Assembly (NCBI RefSeq): GCF_001514115.1 | Contig: NZ_KQ948455.1 | Span: 358,709 to 422,708 of the forward strand | Direction: 5' to 3' | From: Streptomyces olivochromogenes | GTDB taxonomy: Bacteria > Actinomycetota > Actinomycetes > Streptomycetales > Streptomycetaceae | DNA length: 64,000 bases | Part shown: in pieces, positions 33,104 through 41,600 of the stretch | Layout: each line of letters begins with the position of its first letter | Position numbering within the stretch: position 1 is the first letter of the stretch | Translations under genes and position numbers: made by a program | The notes under the pieces: generated by a model | Databases searched by the model: none | What the model was told of the DNA's origin: nothing | What the model saw: the letters and a program-made list of their open reading frames with translations, nothing else

Positions 33104-33255
33104 CGGAGTGGGGCGGAGTCCCGGGCTGGAGGGCGGCGGTCGTTTCCGCTTGCGGTCGGAGCGGACCGGTGTGACGTGGAGCGTGAGGGTGGCGGGACGT
33201 GTGTCACAGGGGGACGTGGTTCCGCCGGGCGGGGGCGGAGCCTATCGTCAAGGTC

Positions 33256-34221
33256 ATGTTCGCTGCCTACGCCGCCCGCATTGACCGTGACCAGCCGCTC
33301 ACCGGCCTGGAGTTGGGGGAGCGCCCGGCCCCCGAGCAGAGGCCGGGCTGGACCACCGTGAACGTCAGGGCCGCGTCCCTGAACCACCATGACCTCTGGT
33401 CCCTGCGCGGCGTCGGTCTCTCCGAGGACAAGCTGCCGATGATCCTCGGATGCGACGCGGCCGGCGTCGACGAGGACGGCAACGAAGTCGTGCTGCACTC
33501 GGTCATCGGACAGACCGGGCACGGGGTCGGCCCGAAGGAGCCCCGCTCCATCCTCACCGAGCGCTACCAGGGCACGTTCGCCGAACAGGTCTCCGTCCCG
33601 ACGTGGAACGTCATCCCCAAGCCCAAGGAACTCTCCTTCGAGGAGGCCGCCTGCCTGCCGACCGCATGGCTGACGGCGTACCGCATGCTCTTCACCAATG
33701 CCGGAGTGCGGCCCGGCGACTCCGTCCTCGTCCAGGGCGCCGGCGGCGGCGTGGCGACCGCCGCGATCGTGCTCGGCAAGGCCGCCGGTCTTCGGGTCTT
33801 CGCCACGAGTCGCGACGAGGCCAAGCGCAAGCGGGCGGTCGAGCTGGGCGCCGTGGAGGCACTGGAGTCCGGCGCACGGCTGCCGCAGCGCGTGGACGCG
33901 GTCATCGAGACGGTCGGCGCGGCCACCTGGTCGCACAGCGTCAAGTCGCTGCGGCCCGGCGGCACGCTGGTCATCTCGGGCGCGACGAGCGGCGACCGCC
34001 CCTCGCACGCCGAGCTCACCCGCATCTTCTTCCTGGAACTCAAGGTCGTCGGCTCCACGATGGGCACCAAGGACGAGTTGGAGGATCTGCTCTCCTTCTG
34101 CGCCGCCACGGGTGTGCGACCCGTCATCGATGAGGTGCTTGCGCTGGACCGGGCCCGGGAAGGGTTCGAGCGGCTGGCGGCGGGCGACCAGTTCGGGAAG
34201 ATCGTCCTCGCGGTGGGATGA
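33256..34221 (+). CDS. Zinc-binding dehydrogenase/quinone oxidoreductase family protein
   Basis: A 321-aa medium-chain dehydrogenase/reductase. The N-terminal GroES-like part reads VNVRAASLNHHDLWSLRG; the cofactor fold has VLVQGAGGGVATAAIVLGKAAG and VFATSRDEAKRKRAVELGA, suggesting NADPH. The structural-zinc Cys cluster of true ADHs is absent, so it belongs nearer to quinone oxidoreductases. The frame is open for 19 more codons upstream, but ATG 33256 matches the family start (MFAAYAARID). Confidence 0.88.
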   Translation: MFAAYAARIDRDQPLTGLELGERPAPEQRPGWTTVNVRAASLNHHDLWSLRGVGLSEDKLPMILGCDAAGVDEDGNEVVLHSVIGQTGHGVGPKEPRSILTERYQGTFAEQVSVPTWNVIPKPKELSFEEAACLPTAWLTAYRMLFTNAGVRPGDSVLVQGAGGGVATAAIVLGKAAGLRVFATSRDEAKRKRAVELGAVEALESGARLPQRVDAVIETVGAATWSHSVKSLRPGGTLVISGATSGDRPSHAELTRIFFLELKVVGSTMGTKDELEDLLSFCAATGVRPVIDEVLALDRAREGFERLAAGDQFGKIVLAVG

Positions 34222-34291
34222 GAGCGAGGGATTGAGGGATTCCCTCGGCCGTTCGGGCCGAGGTGCAGTGCAGTGCGATGCAGTGCGGTCG

Positions 34292-34321
34292 CGGCGGGCT
34301 CGGGAGGATCCGGGCCCGCCG
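34292..34321 (+). terminator. Terminator after the oxidoreductase gene
   Basis: CGGCGGGCTCGG (34292-34303) pairs with CCGGGCCCGCCG (34310-34321) with one wobble around a six-base loop. It is preceded by the short iterated unit GCAGTGC (34265-34286). Confidence 0.7.
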
Positions 34322-34336
34322 TTTCGCGTTCCGCTT

Positions 34337-34380
34337 GTCAACTGGGGTTGACGGCCGCCCTGGTGTCAACTTAGATTGAC
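34337..34380 (+). promoter_or_regulatory. Promoter overlaid by two palindromes, probably giving a leaderless transcript
   Basis: Two inverted repeats, GTCAAC-TGGG-GTTGAC (34337-34352) and GTCAAC-TTAG-ATTGAC (34365-34380), are centred 28 bp apart. A -35 box TTGACG (34348-34353) lies in the right arm of the first; a -10 box TTAGAT (34371-34376), 17 bp further on, lies at the centre of the second. The start point would fall at the ATG at 34384. The layout is that of an autoregulated repressor target. Confidence 0.7.
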
Positions 34381-34383
34381 ATC

Positions 34384-34593
34384 ATGACCGAAGCAACGGA
34401 TCTCGCCGAGCGTGCGGGTGATCGCGATCCGCGGATCGGACTGCGGGCGGTCTCCGCGCTGCGGAGGCTGCTGGAGCAGTTGGAAGCGGTGCAGGTGCGC
34501 AGCGCGCGCAATCAGGGCTGGTCGTGGCAGGAGATCGCCGCGGAACTCGGAGTGAGCAGGCAGGCCGTGCACAAGAAGTACGGGAGGCAGTGA
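34384..34593 (+). CDS. Small helix-turn-helix protein paired with a Clp_N protein
   Basis: A 69-aa protein whose C-terminal half is an HTH (WSWQEIAAELGVSRQAVHKKYG) preceded by a helix (ALRRLLEQLEAVQVRSARNQ). It is probably the DNA-binding partner or repressor of its own operon: two palindromes cover its promoter, and its stop overlaps the ATG of the Clp_N gene (TGATG). No Shine-Dalgarno sequence is possible if transcription starts at the ATG. Confidence 0.85.
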   Translation: MTEATDLAERAGDRDPRIGLRAVSALRRLLEQLEAVQVRSARNQGWSWQEIAAELGVSRQAVHKKYGRQ

Positions 34594-35159
34594 TGTTCGA
34601 GCGGTTCACGAAGGACGCCCGGGCCGTGGTCGTGGGAGCGGTCGGGCACGCCGAACGCACGGGTGCCGAGGTGGTGGACGAGGAGCACATACTTCTCGCC
34701 CTCCTCGATCGGGAGGGCAGCCGTGGCTCGTTCGCGCTGGCCTCGCTCGGCGCGGCCGGTCGTCGCGACTCGATGGAACGGTCGCTTGCCGAGGCGCGCC
34801 GGCGCGGTGGGCTCTCCCGTGCCGACACGGAGGCGCTCTCCGGGCTCGGGATCGACCTCTCGGAGATCGTCTCCCGAGTGGAGGAGGCCCACGGGGTCGG
34901 GGCGCTGGGATCGGGGAACGGGGGCGGCGGCGGGCGCCGTTCCAGGCGTCGACCGTTCGCCCCGGGGGCCAAGGACGTGCTGACGCGGTCTCTTCGTGCC
35001 GCGCTCGCCCGTCATGACCGGCACATCGGCGACGAGCATCTGCTGATGGCCCTGACCGCTCGGCCCGGTGTGCCGGCGGAGGTGCTCGCCGACCACGGGG
35101 TCACCTACGAGGCGGTCACGCGTGTGCTGTACGGCGGCGGGGAGGCCAAGGCGGGGTGA
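34593..35159 (+). CDS. Clp N-terminal-domain protein without ATPase
   Basis: A 188-aa protein with two Clp_N repeats: MFERFTKDARAVVVGAVGHA with VVDEEHILLALLDREG (about 1-60), and FAPGAKDVLTRSLRAALARH with IGDEHLLMALTARPGVPAE (about 127-175). There is no AAA+ module, so it is not an unfoldase. It could compete for ClpC/ClpA adaptor sites, or sense misfolded protein for the HTH protein encoded in the same operon. It overlaps the HTH gene by one base. A linker rich in Gly/Arg separates the repeats. Confidence 0.88.
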   Translation: MFERFTKDARAVVVGAVGHAERTGAEVVDEEHILLALLDREGSRGSFALASLGAAGRRDSMERSLAEARRRGGLSRADTEALSGLGIDLSEIVSRVEEAHGVGALGSGNGGGGGRRSRRRPFAPGAKDVLTRSLRAALARHDRHIGDEHLLMALTARPGVPAEVLADHGVTYEAVTRVLYGGGEAKAG

Positions 35160-35265
35160 GTGAGCGGTCGGAACCGGGACTCCGGCCGGGGGCTTCTCCG
35201 AGGTCCCCGGCCGGAGCCCGGGGGGATTCCCTCGGGCCTCGGAAAGCCCCGGGTGGCGATGGACG

Positions 35266-36336
35266 TCAGCTCTTCGGCGTGCGCAACGCGGCCCCGATGT
35301 GCGCCGCCGCCGTCGACAAGTGACGGCGGGCCGAGCGGAGCTGGTCCTCCGTCACCCCGTGGTCGCGGGCGGAGTCGCGGATGTCGTCGCGGAAGCGGTC
35401 CAGGAGGCGTTCGAGGTCACGGGCGGGGTCGCCGGTCGAGTCCTCGTGGGCCCAGGAGGGTGCGTAGTCGGCGGGGAAGTCCTCCGGAGTGTCCGTGTAC
35501 TCGGCGTACTCGGGCTTCGCCGACCCGGTGGCCGCCGTACCCGCGCGGCCGAAGCCGAAGTCCTTGCCGAAGGTCTTCCCGAAGTCGCCGAATTCCTTGG
35601 CCAGTTCGCTCAGGCCCTCACGGACCCCGTTCGGCCAGTCGCCGCGCGCGAAGCGGTCCTGCACCTGCTCCTGGACCCGCTTGGCCATGCGCTGCATCTC
35701 CTCCTGCGCCTCCTTGGCCTGGCGCCGAGCGCGCTGCGCCTCGTCGCGGGCCCGGCGGCTCTCGTCCTTCGCGCGCCGGTTCTGTTCCTTCCACTCCTGC
35801 TTGACCCGCCGCATCTCCTCCTTGGCGACCCGCCACGAGTCCTTGTCGCGGAAGTCTCCGAAGTCCCCGAACTCGCCCGCGGGACCTTCGTGTTCTCCGG
35901 AGCCGGTGCCGGTGTCGGAGCCGGTGCCAGTGCCGCTCTTGCCGCCGCGCCTCGCCTCGGTGGCCGCGGCCCGCATCTCTCGGCGCAGATCGCCCGCCGC
36001 GCCCCGCACATCGGCGCGGATCTCCGCGGCGAGCTCCGCGACCGACTCGCGGATCTCCAGTTCCAGGTCGGCCAGTTCGCCGCTGCGGTCGGCCAGTTCG
36101 GCGCGGCCCGCGTCCGTGATCGCGTACACCTTGCGGCCACCCTCGGTGGTGTGGGTGACCAGGCCTTCCGCCTCCAGCTTCGCCAGCCGGGGGTAGACGG
36201 TGCCTGCCGAGGGCGCGTACAGCCCCTGGAAACGCTCCTCCAGGAGCCGGATCACCTCGTACCCGTGGCGGGGGGCCTCGTCCAGCAGCTTCAGCAGGTA
36301 GAGGCGCAGGCGGCCGTGGGCGAAGACGGGAGGCAT
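35266..36336 (-). CDS. PadR-family regulator with long coiled C-terminal region
   Basis: A 356-aa protein. Residues 1-85 form the PadR winged helix (LYLLKLLDEAPRHGYEVIRL, SAGTVYPRLAKLEAEGLV, YAITDAGRAELADR). The rest is unusual for PadR: helical segments rich in Glu, Lys and Arg (EEMRRVKQEWKEQNRRAKDE) interrupted by Gly/Asp/Phe repeats (GEFGDFGDFRD, FGDFGKTFGKDFGFG), then an acidic stretch. Its ATG is one base after the DUF4097 stop, so the two are coupled. It likely represses the operon from the promoter at 37308-37335 in response to envelope stress. Confidence 0.88.
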   Translation of the reverse strand: MPPVFAHGRLRLYLLKLLDEAPRHGYEVIRLLEERFQGLYAPSAGTVYPRLAKLEAEGLVTHTTEGGRKVYAITDAGRAELADRSGELADLELEIRESVAELAAEIRADVRGAAGDLRREMRAAATEARRGGKSGTGTGSDTGTGSGEHEGPAGEFGDFGDFRDKDSWRVAKEEMRRVKQEWKEQNRRAKDESRRARDEAQRARRQAKEAQEEMQRMAKRVQEQVQDRFARGDWPNGVREGLSELAKEFGDFGKTFGKDFGFGRAGTAATGSAKPEYAEYTDTPEDFPADYAPSWAHEDSTGDPARDLERLLDRFRDDIRDSARDHGVTEDQLRSARRHLSTAAAHIGAALRTPKS

Positions 36337-36337
36337 G

Positions 36338-37213
36338 TCAGAGCACCTTCTTGTCGGTCGGGGTCTCCGGAGAAGCGGACGACCCGTCCTCGTGGGGCTC
36401 GTCCTCCGCCGTCGGCCTGCGGAGCATGGCGATGGAGCCGGAGACGGTCATCGCCTTCAACTTGCCGTTGCCCGCGCCCAGTCGGCCGGTGATCTTCTTG
36501 GCGCCCCACTGGCCGCTGACCCGGAGGTCCTCGAAGGCGCTGGAGACGGTGCCGCTGGCGGTGTTGGCCTCCACCTCGGCGTCCGCGGGGTGCGGGAGGC
36601 GGATGGCGATCTCCCCCGAGACGTTCGACAGCTGGACGTCGGTGGGGGTGCCCCTGGGATCGAGGTCCACGATCATCGAGCCGCTCACCGATTCGGCGCG
36701 CACGGAGCAGCCCGAGGCCTCGACCACCGTCAGGTCGCCCGAGACGGAGTTGAAACGGAGGTCGCCGGTGACGGCCTGGGCCTCCAGGCTCCCGGAGACG
36801 GTCTCCACGCGGACGGGGCCGGCGATCCGTACGAGGGTCGTGTCGCCCGTGACGCCCCTGACCGCCACCCGGTTCTCCATCCCGGAGACCACGGCGGCGG
36901 CGCCGACGACGCCGACCTCGACGGGGGTGCCGGCCGGGACGGCCAGCGTGACGACGGCGCTGCGGCGCCAGCCCTTGCGGTCGAGCCACTTGAGGAAGCC
37001 CTTCCAGGGCAGGTCCTCGTACGCCACGGTGAGCGTGCCGTCCTGCTGGGTCACGAGCAGCGGCGGGCCCTCCAGCTCGGAGACTTCCAGGCGGGCGGAA
37101 CCCTCGTCGGTCCCCACGACGTTCACTGTTCCGTTGACGACGCGCACATGAAGTGCCGTCACGGGGTCGTCGAAGGTGAGCTTCCTCGGCTCTGCGACGG
37201 ACCACTCGGACAT
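36338..37213 (-). CDS. DUF4097 (beta-helix-like) domain protein
   Basis: A 291-aa protein of the DUF4097/bactofilin-like class, recognised by repeated short beta-strand units: VETVSGSLEAQAVTGDLRF, VSGDLTVVEASG, VRAESVSGSMIVDL, VQLSNVSGEIAIRLP. No signal peptide or membrane segment is visible, so it is cytosolic or membrane-peripheral. DUF4097 genes are often paired with PadR genes in actinobacteria, as here. ATG 37213 follows GGGAGGT. The function is unknown; it may form part of an envelope-stress response. Confidence 0.88.
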   Translation of the reverse strand: MSEWSVAEPRKLTFDDPVTALHVRVVNGTVNVVGTDEGSARLEVSELEGPPLLVTQQDGTLTVAYEDLPWKGFLKWLDRKGWRRSAVVTLAVPAGTPVEVGVVGAAAVVSGMENRVAVRGVTGDTTLVRIAGPVRVETVSGSLEAQAVTGDLRFNSVSGDLTVVEASGCSVRAESVSGSMIVDLDPRGTPTDVQLSNVSGEIAIRLPHPADAEVEANTASGTVSSAFEDLRVSGQWGAKKITGRLGAGNGKLKAMTVSGSIAMLRRPTAEDEPHEDGSSASPETPTDKKVL

Positions 37214-37307
37214 GGTGCAGACCTCCCAACGACCCGACCAGACAGAGCGTGCGTCTGGACTCGACGTAATCTGGACTCGACGCGCCATATCGCGTCTTCC
37301 GTCATTC

Positions 37308-37335
37308 ACGATATATCGCGGATGCGGAAAGTCAA
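37308..37335 (-). promoter_or_regulatory. Promoter and palindrome of the DUF4097-padR operon
   Basis: On the minus strand a -35 TTGACT (37335-37330) is followed after 16 bp by -10 TATCGT (37313-37308). The perfect palindrome CGATATATCG (37309-37318) overlaps the -10 box, and ATATCGCG recurs at 37287-37294 and 37313-37320. Position and symmetry suggest the PadR operator. Confidence 0.6.
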
Positions 37336-37446
37336 GGCACTCGTTTGGGGGAAGCGGCGCTCTCGCGATCGGGGCTTGCGGGTGAGTGGTGGGGACTTGA
37401 CGGGCAAAACGGGTTATTCGGGTCGTGGGCGATCTACGGTGTGCCC

Positions 37447-38274
37447 ATGTCCACCACGCCCGACTCGTCCCAGGCCAAGGCCGCCGGCGCCCTGCTGCTC
37501 TGCCGGGCAGGGCACGAGTCCGTCGGTCTGGCCGCCCAGCTGTTGCGGGAGCGGATGCTGCTCACCGGGGCGGGCCCCGAGTGGAGCGTGCTCGTTCCCG
37601 AGGGGGAGCCCTGGCTGCACGGCGCCGAGCCCGTCGATCGCGTGGTCACGGGGTGGGCCACCGCCCTGGCCGTCAGCGCCCCCTGGCCCGTACTGGCCCT
37701 GTGGTGGGACGCGGACCGCAGCGGGCTCACCCTCGCGGCGGGCTTCCGGCGCAGCGTGGGCTACGAATGGCTGGCGAACGGCACCCCGGTCGGTGAGGAC
37801 GAGGCGATGCGCACCTTCGCCGCGCGTCTCGGCCTCGACCCGGTCCTCGACATGCAAGCGCTCGACCCGCTGACCAGGCCGGTGTCCGGGGCGGACGCCC
37901 GTACACGCCTGCGGGGACTGCTCGCCGTCCTCACGCGCGCGGGGGTGCTGCTGCCGGCCGGGCTCGGACCCGGGGAGCCGGCCGACCGGCTCCTCGAGGT
38001 GGCCCGGACCCAGCCCGGTGCCGAGCAGATCGAGTGGAACGGGTGGCGCGCGGCGGTCAGGGCGGAGCTGGAGGCGGCGGAAGGCGCCGGTGGGGGTTCC
38101 TGGCTGCGCGGGCGCCGGGCCCGTGTCCTCGCGACCGGGCAGCTGGCCGCCGGACTGCCGCTCACCGTGTGGGGCGTACGGCGCCACAGCGCCGGCTGGA
38201 TCGTCGCGGGCACACTCCTGATGCTCCACGGGGCGCTCGGCCTCGCGTACGACCGGCTGCGCGCCTTCGACTGA
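37447..38274 (+). CDS. Conserved hypothetical protein with C-terminal membrane segments
   Basis: A 275-aa protein without a recognisable catalytic motif. The N-terminal two thirds is soluble (LLLCRAGHESVGLAAQLL, VLALWWDADRSGLTLAAGF). Near the C-terminus two hydrophobic stretches occur (ATGQLAAGLPLTVWGV and SAGWIVAGTLLMLHGALGLA), likely a membrane hairpin. ATG 37447 is used; GTG 37441 is two codons earlier. It is divergent from the DUF4097-padR operon. It seems a Streptomyces-specific family, and I cannot give a function. Confidence 0.75.
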   Translation: MSTTPDSSQAKAAGALLLCRAGHESVGLAAQLLRERMLLTGAGPEWSVLVPEGEPWLHGAEPVDRVVTGWATALAVSAPWPVLALWWDADRSGLTLAAGFRRSVGYEWLANGTPVGEDEAMRTFAARLGLDPVLDMQALDPLTRPVSGADARTRLRGLLAVLTRAGVLLPAGLGPGEPADRLLEVARTQPGAEQIEWNGWRAAVRAELEAAEGAGGGSWLRGRRARVLATGQLAAGLPLTVWGVRRHSAGWIVAGTLLMLHGALGLAYDRLRAFD

Positions 38275-38300
38275 CGCCCACCCGTCCCGACGCCGGGGGC

Positions 38301-38486
38301 CTACTCCTCGTCGTCGTCCTCGTCGTCCAGCCGCGCCAGCCACGTCGCCAGCCGCTCCACCGGCACCTCGAAGTCCGGATTGAGGTCGACGAACGTACGC
38401 AGCTGCTCGGCGAGCCACTCGAAGGTGACCTCCTCCTCGCCGCGCCGCTTCTCCAGTTCCTCGATGCCACGGTCGGTGAAGTACAT
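38301..38486 (-). CDS. Small acidic protein, DUF6104-type
   Basis: A 61-aa protein beginning MYFTDRGIEELEKRRGEEEV and ending in a run of Asp/Glu (LDDEDDDEE). It is recognised as a short conserved Streptomyces protein located next to the 2-oxoglutarate dehydrogenase gene. No motif indicates function. The Shine-Dalgarno sequence is not obvious. It is separated from sucA by the 17 bp terminator stem, so it has its own promoter. Confidence 0.8.
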   Translation of the reverse strand: MYFTDRGIEELEKRRGEEEVTFEWLAEQLRTFVDLNPDFEVPVERLATWLARLDDEDDDEE

Positions 38487-38599
38487 GGATGGTGCTCCGT
38501 CGCTGAAAGTGAAGGGGAACGCTGAGAAAAGGATAAGTGGGTCCACGGGGCGCCCGGAGGGCCTCGAACCCCGAGTCACCGCCGCAACGGTGGCACAGG

Positions 38600-38640
38600 G
38601 AAGGGCCCGGCCTCCGGTGTTCTCGGAGGCCGGGCCCTTC
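38600..38640. terminator. Terminator after sucA/kgd
   Basis: Perfect 17 bp stem (38600-38616 with 38624-38640) with a seven-base loop, 24 bp past the sucA stop on the minus strand. Confidence 0.92.
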
Positions 38641-38663
38641 ACCGGACTTGAGCGGATCGAGGG

Positions 38664-41600
38664 CTACGCCTCGAACACCTCACGCACCAGCTGCTCCTGC
38701 TCGGCCTGGTGCCGCTTCGCCGAGCCCACGGCCGGGGAAGAGCCGGCCGGGCGGGAGATACGGCGCAGCCGCTCGGCGCCCGGGATGTCGGCGCCGACGG
38801 CCAGGTCCAGGTGGTCGATCAGGTTGAGGGCGATGAAGGGCCACGCGCCCTGGTTCGCCGGCTCCTCCTGGGCCCACAGGTACTTCTCGGCGTTCGGGTA
38901 CTTGGCGATCTCCGCCTGGAGCTCGGCACCCGCGAGCGGGTACAGACGCTCGATGCGGATGATCGCCGTGTCCGTGACGCCGCGCTTCTGCCGCTCGGCC
39001 TCGAGGTCGTAGTACAGCTTGCCGGCGCAGAAGACGACCCTGCGGACCGCCGCGGCGTCGACCGAGTCGTCGCCGATGACGGGGCGGAAGGCGCCCGTGG
39101 TGAACTCCTCCGTCTTCGACGCGGCGGCCTTGAGGCGCAGCATCGACTTCGGGGTGAAGACGACCAGCGGCTTGTGGTGCGGGTTGTGCACCTGCCACCG
39201 CAGGAGGTGGAAGTAGTTCGACGGGAGCGTCGGCTGGGCGACCGTCATGTTGTTCTGCGCGCACAGCTGGAGGAAGCGCTCGATGCGGGCCGAGGAGTGG
39301 TCCGGGCCCTGGCCCTCGTAGCCGTGGGGGAGGAGGAGGGTGACGCCGGACGTCTGGCCCCACTTCTGCTCCGCGGCCGAGATGTACTCGTCGACGACCG
39401 TCTGCGCGCCGTTGACGAAGTCGCCGAACTGCGCCTCCCACATCACGAGGGCGTCCGGGCGGGCCAGCGAGTAGCCGTACTCGAAGCCCATGACCGCGTA
39501 CTCGGAGAGCAGGGAGTCGTAGACGTTGTAGCGGGCCTGGTCGTCGGAGAGGTACTGGAGCGGGGTGAAGTCCTCGCCCGTGACCCGGTCGATCAGGACC
39601 GCGTGGCGCTGGCCGAAGGTGCCGCGGCGGGAGTCCTGGCCCGACAGCCGGACCGGGGTGCCCTCCAGGAGGAGGGAGCCGATGGCGAGGGTCTCGCCCA
39701 TGCCCCAGTCGATCGTGCCGTCCTCGATCATCGCCGCCCGGCGCTGCAGCTGCGGCAGCAGACGCGGGTGGACGGTGACGTTGTCGGGGATGTTGACCTG
39801 GGACTCGGCGATCCGCTTCACGACCTCCTGGGAGACCGCGGTCTGCACGGCCACCGGGAACTGCGCCTGCGGGTCCGAGATCTGCACCTCGGCCCCCTGC
39901 GAGACGGCCTCGCGGACCTCGGTGAAGACCTTCTCCAGCTGGCCCTGGAAGTCCTGCAGCGCCTGCTCGGCCTCTTCGAGGGTGATGTCGCCGCGGCCGA
40001 TCAGGGACTCGGTGTAGAGCTTGCGCACCGAGCGCTTCTTGTCGATCAGGTCGTACATCAGCGGCTGCGTGAACGCCGGGTTGTCCGACTCGTTGTGCCC
40101 GCGACGGCGGTAGCAGATGAGGTCGATCACGACGTCCTTGTTGAACGCCTGGCGGAACTCGAAGGCCAGGCGAGCGACGCGGACGACGGCCTCGGGGTCG
40201 TCGCCGTTCACGTGGAAGATCGGCGCCTCGATCATGCGGGCCACGTCCGTGGCGTACATCGAGGAGCGCGAGGACTCCGGGGCGGCGGTGAAGCCGACCT
40301 GGTTGTTGATGACGATGTGGACCGTGCCGCCGGTGCGGTAGCCACGCAGCTGCGACATGTTCAGCGTCTCGGCGACGACACCCTGGCCCGCGAAGGCCGC
40401 GTCACCGTGCAGGGCGACCGGCAGGACGGTGAAGTCCGTGCCGCCCTTGTTGATGATGTCCTGCTTGGCGCGGGCGATGCCCTCGATGACCGGGTCGACC
40501 GTCTCCAGGTGGGAGGGGTTCGCGGCCAGCGAGACCTTGATCTGCTCGCCGTCCAGGCCGGTGAAGGTGCCCTGGGCGCCCAGGTGGTACTTCACGTCGC
40601 CGGAGCCGTGCATCGACTTCGGGTCGAGGTTGCCCTCGAACTCGCGGAAGATCTGCGCGTACGACTTGCCGACGATGTTGGCGAGGACGTTCAGGCGGCC
40701 GCGGTGGGCCATGCCGATGACGACCTCGTCCAGGCGGGACTCCGCTGCGCTGTCGATGACGGCGTCGAGGAGCGGGATGACGGACTCGCCGCCCTCCAGG
40801 GAGAAGCGCTTCTGGCCGACGTACTTCGTCTGCAGGAAGGTCTCGAAGGCCTCCGCCGCGTTCAGGCGGCGCAGGATGCGCAGCTGCTCCTCGCGCTCCG
40901 GCTTGGAGTGCGGGCGCTCGACGCGGTCCTGGATCCACTTGCGCTGCTTCGGGTCCTGGATGTGCATGAACTCGATGCCGGTGGTGCGGCAGTACGAGTC
41001 GCGCAGCACGCCGAGGATGTCGCGCAGCTTCATCATCGACTTGCCGGAGAAGCCGCCGACCGCGAACTCGCGCTCCAGGTCCCACAGGGTGAGACCGTGC
41101 TCGGTGATGTCGAGGTCGGGGTGCTTGCGCTGGCGGTACTCCAGCGGGTCGGTGTCGGCCATGACGTGGCCGCGGACCCGGTAGGAGTGGATCAGCTCGA
41201 AGACGCGGGCGGCCTTCGTGACGTCGTCGTCGTGGCTGGCGTCGATGTCCTTGAGCCAGCGGACCGGCTCGTAGGGGATGCGCAGGGCCTCGAAGATCTC
41301 GTCGAAGAAGCCGTTCTCGCCGAGGAGGAGGTTCGCGACGATCCTGAGGAACTCGCCGGAGGCGGCGCCCTGGTTCACCCGGTGGTCGTAGGTCGACGTG
41401 AGCGTCATGACCTTCGAGATGCCGAGCTTGTTCAGGGTGTCCTGGGAGGTGCCCTGGAACTCCGCCGGGTAGTCCATGGAGCCGACGCCCATGATGACCG
41501 ACTGGCCGGGCATCAGACGCGGGACGGAGTGGACGGTGCCGAGGCCGCCGGGGTTGGTCAGGGAGACCGTGACACCGGTGAAGTCGTCCATCGTCAGCTT

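Noticed and set aside
38540..38600. tRNA 3' part: GGGGTTCGAGGCC on the minus strand resembles a T-arm
   Set aside because: No acceptor, D-arm or anticodon arm can be built around it; the adjoining sequence is the sucA terminator and the DUF6104 leader.
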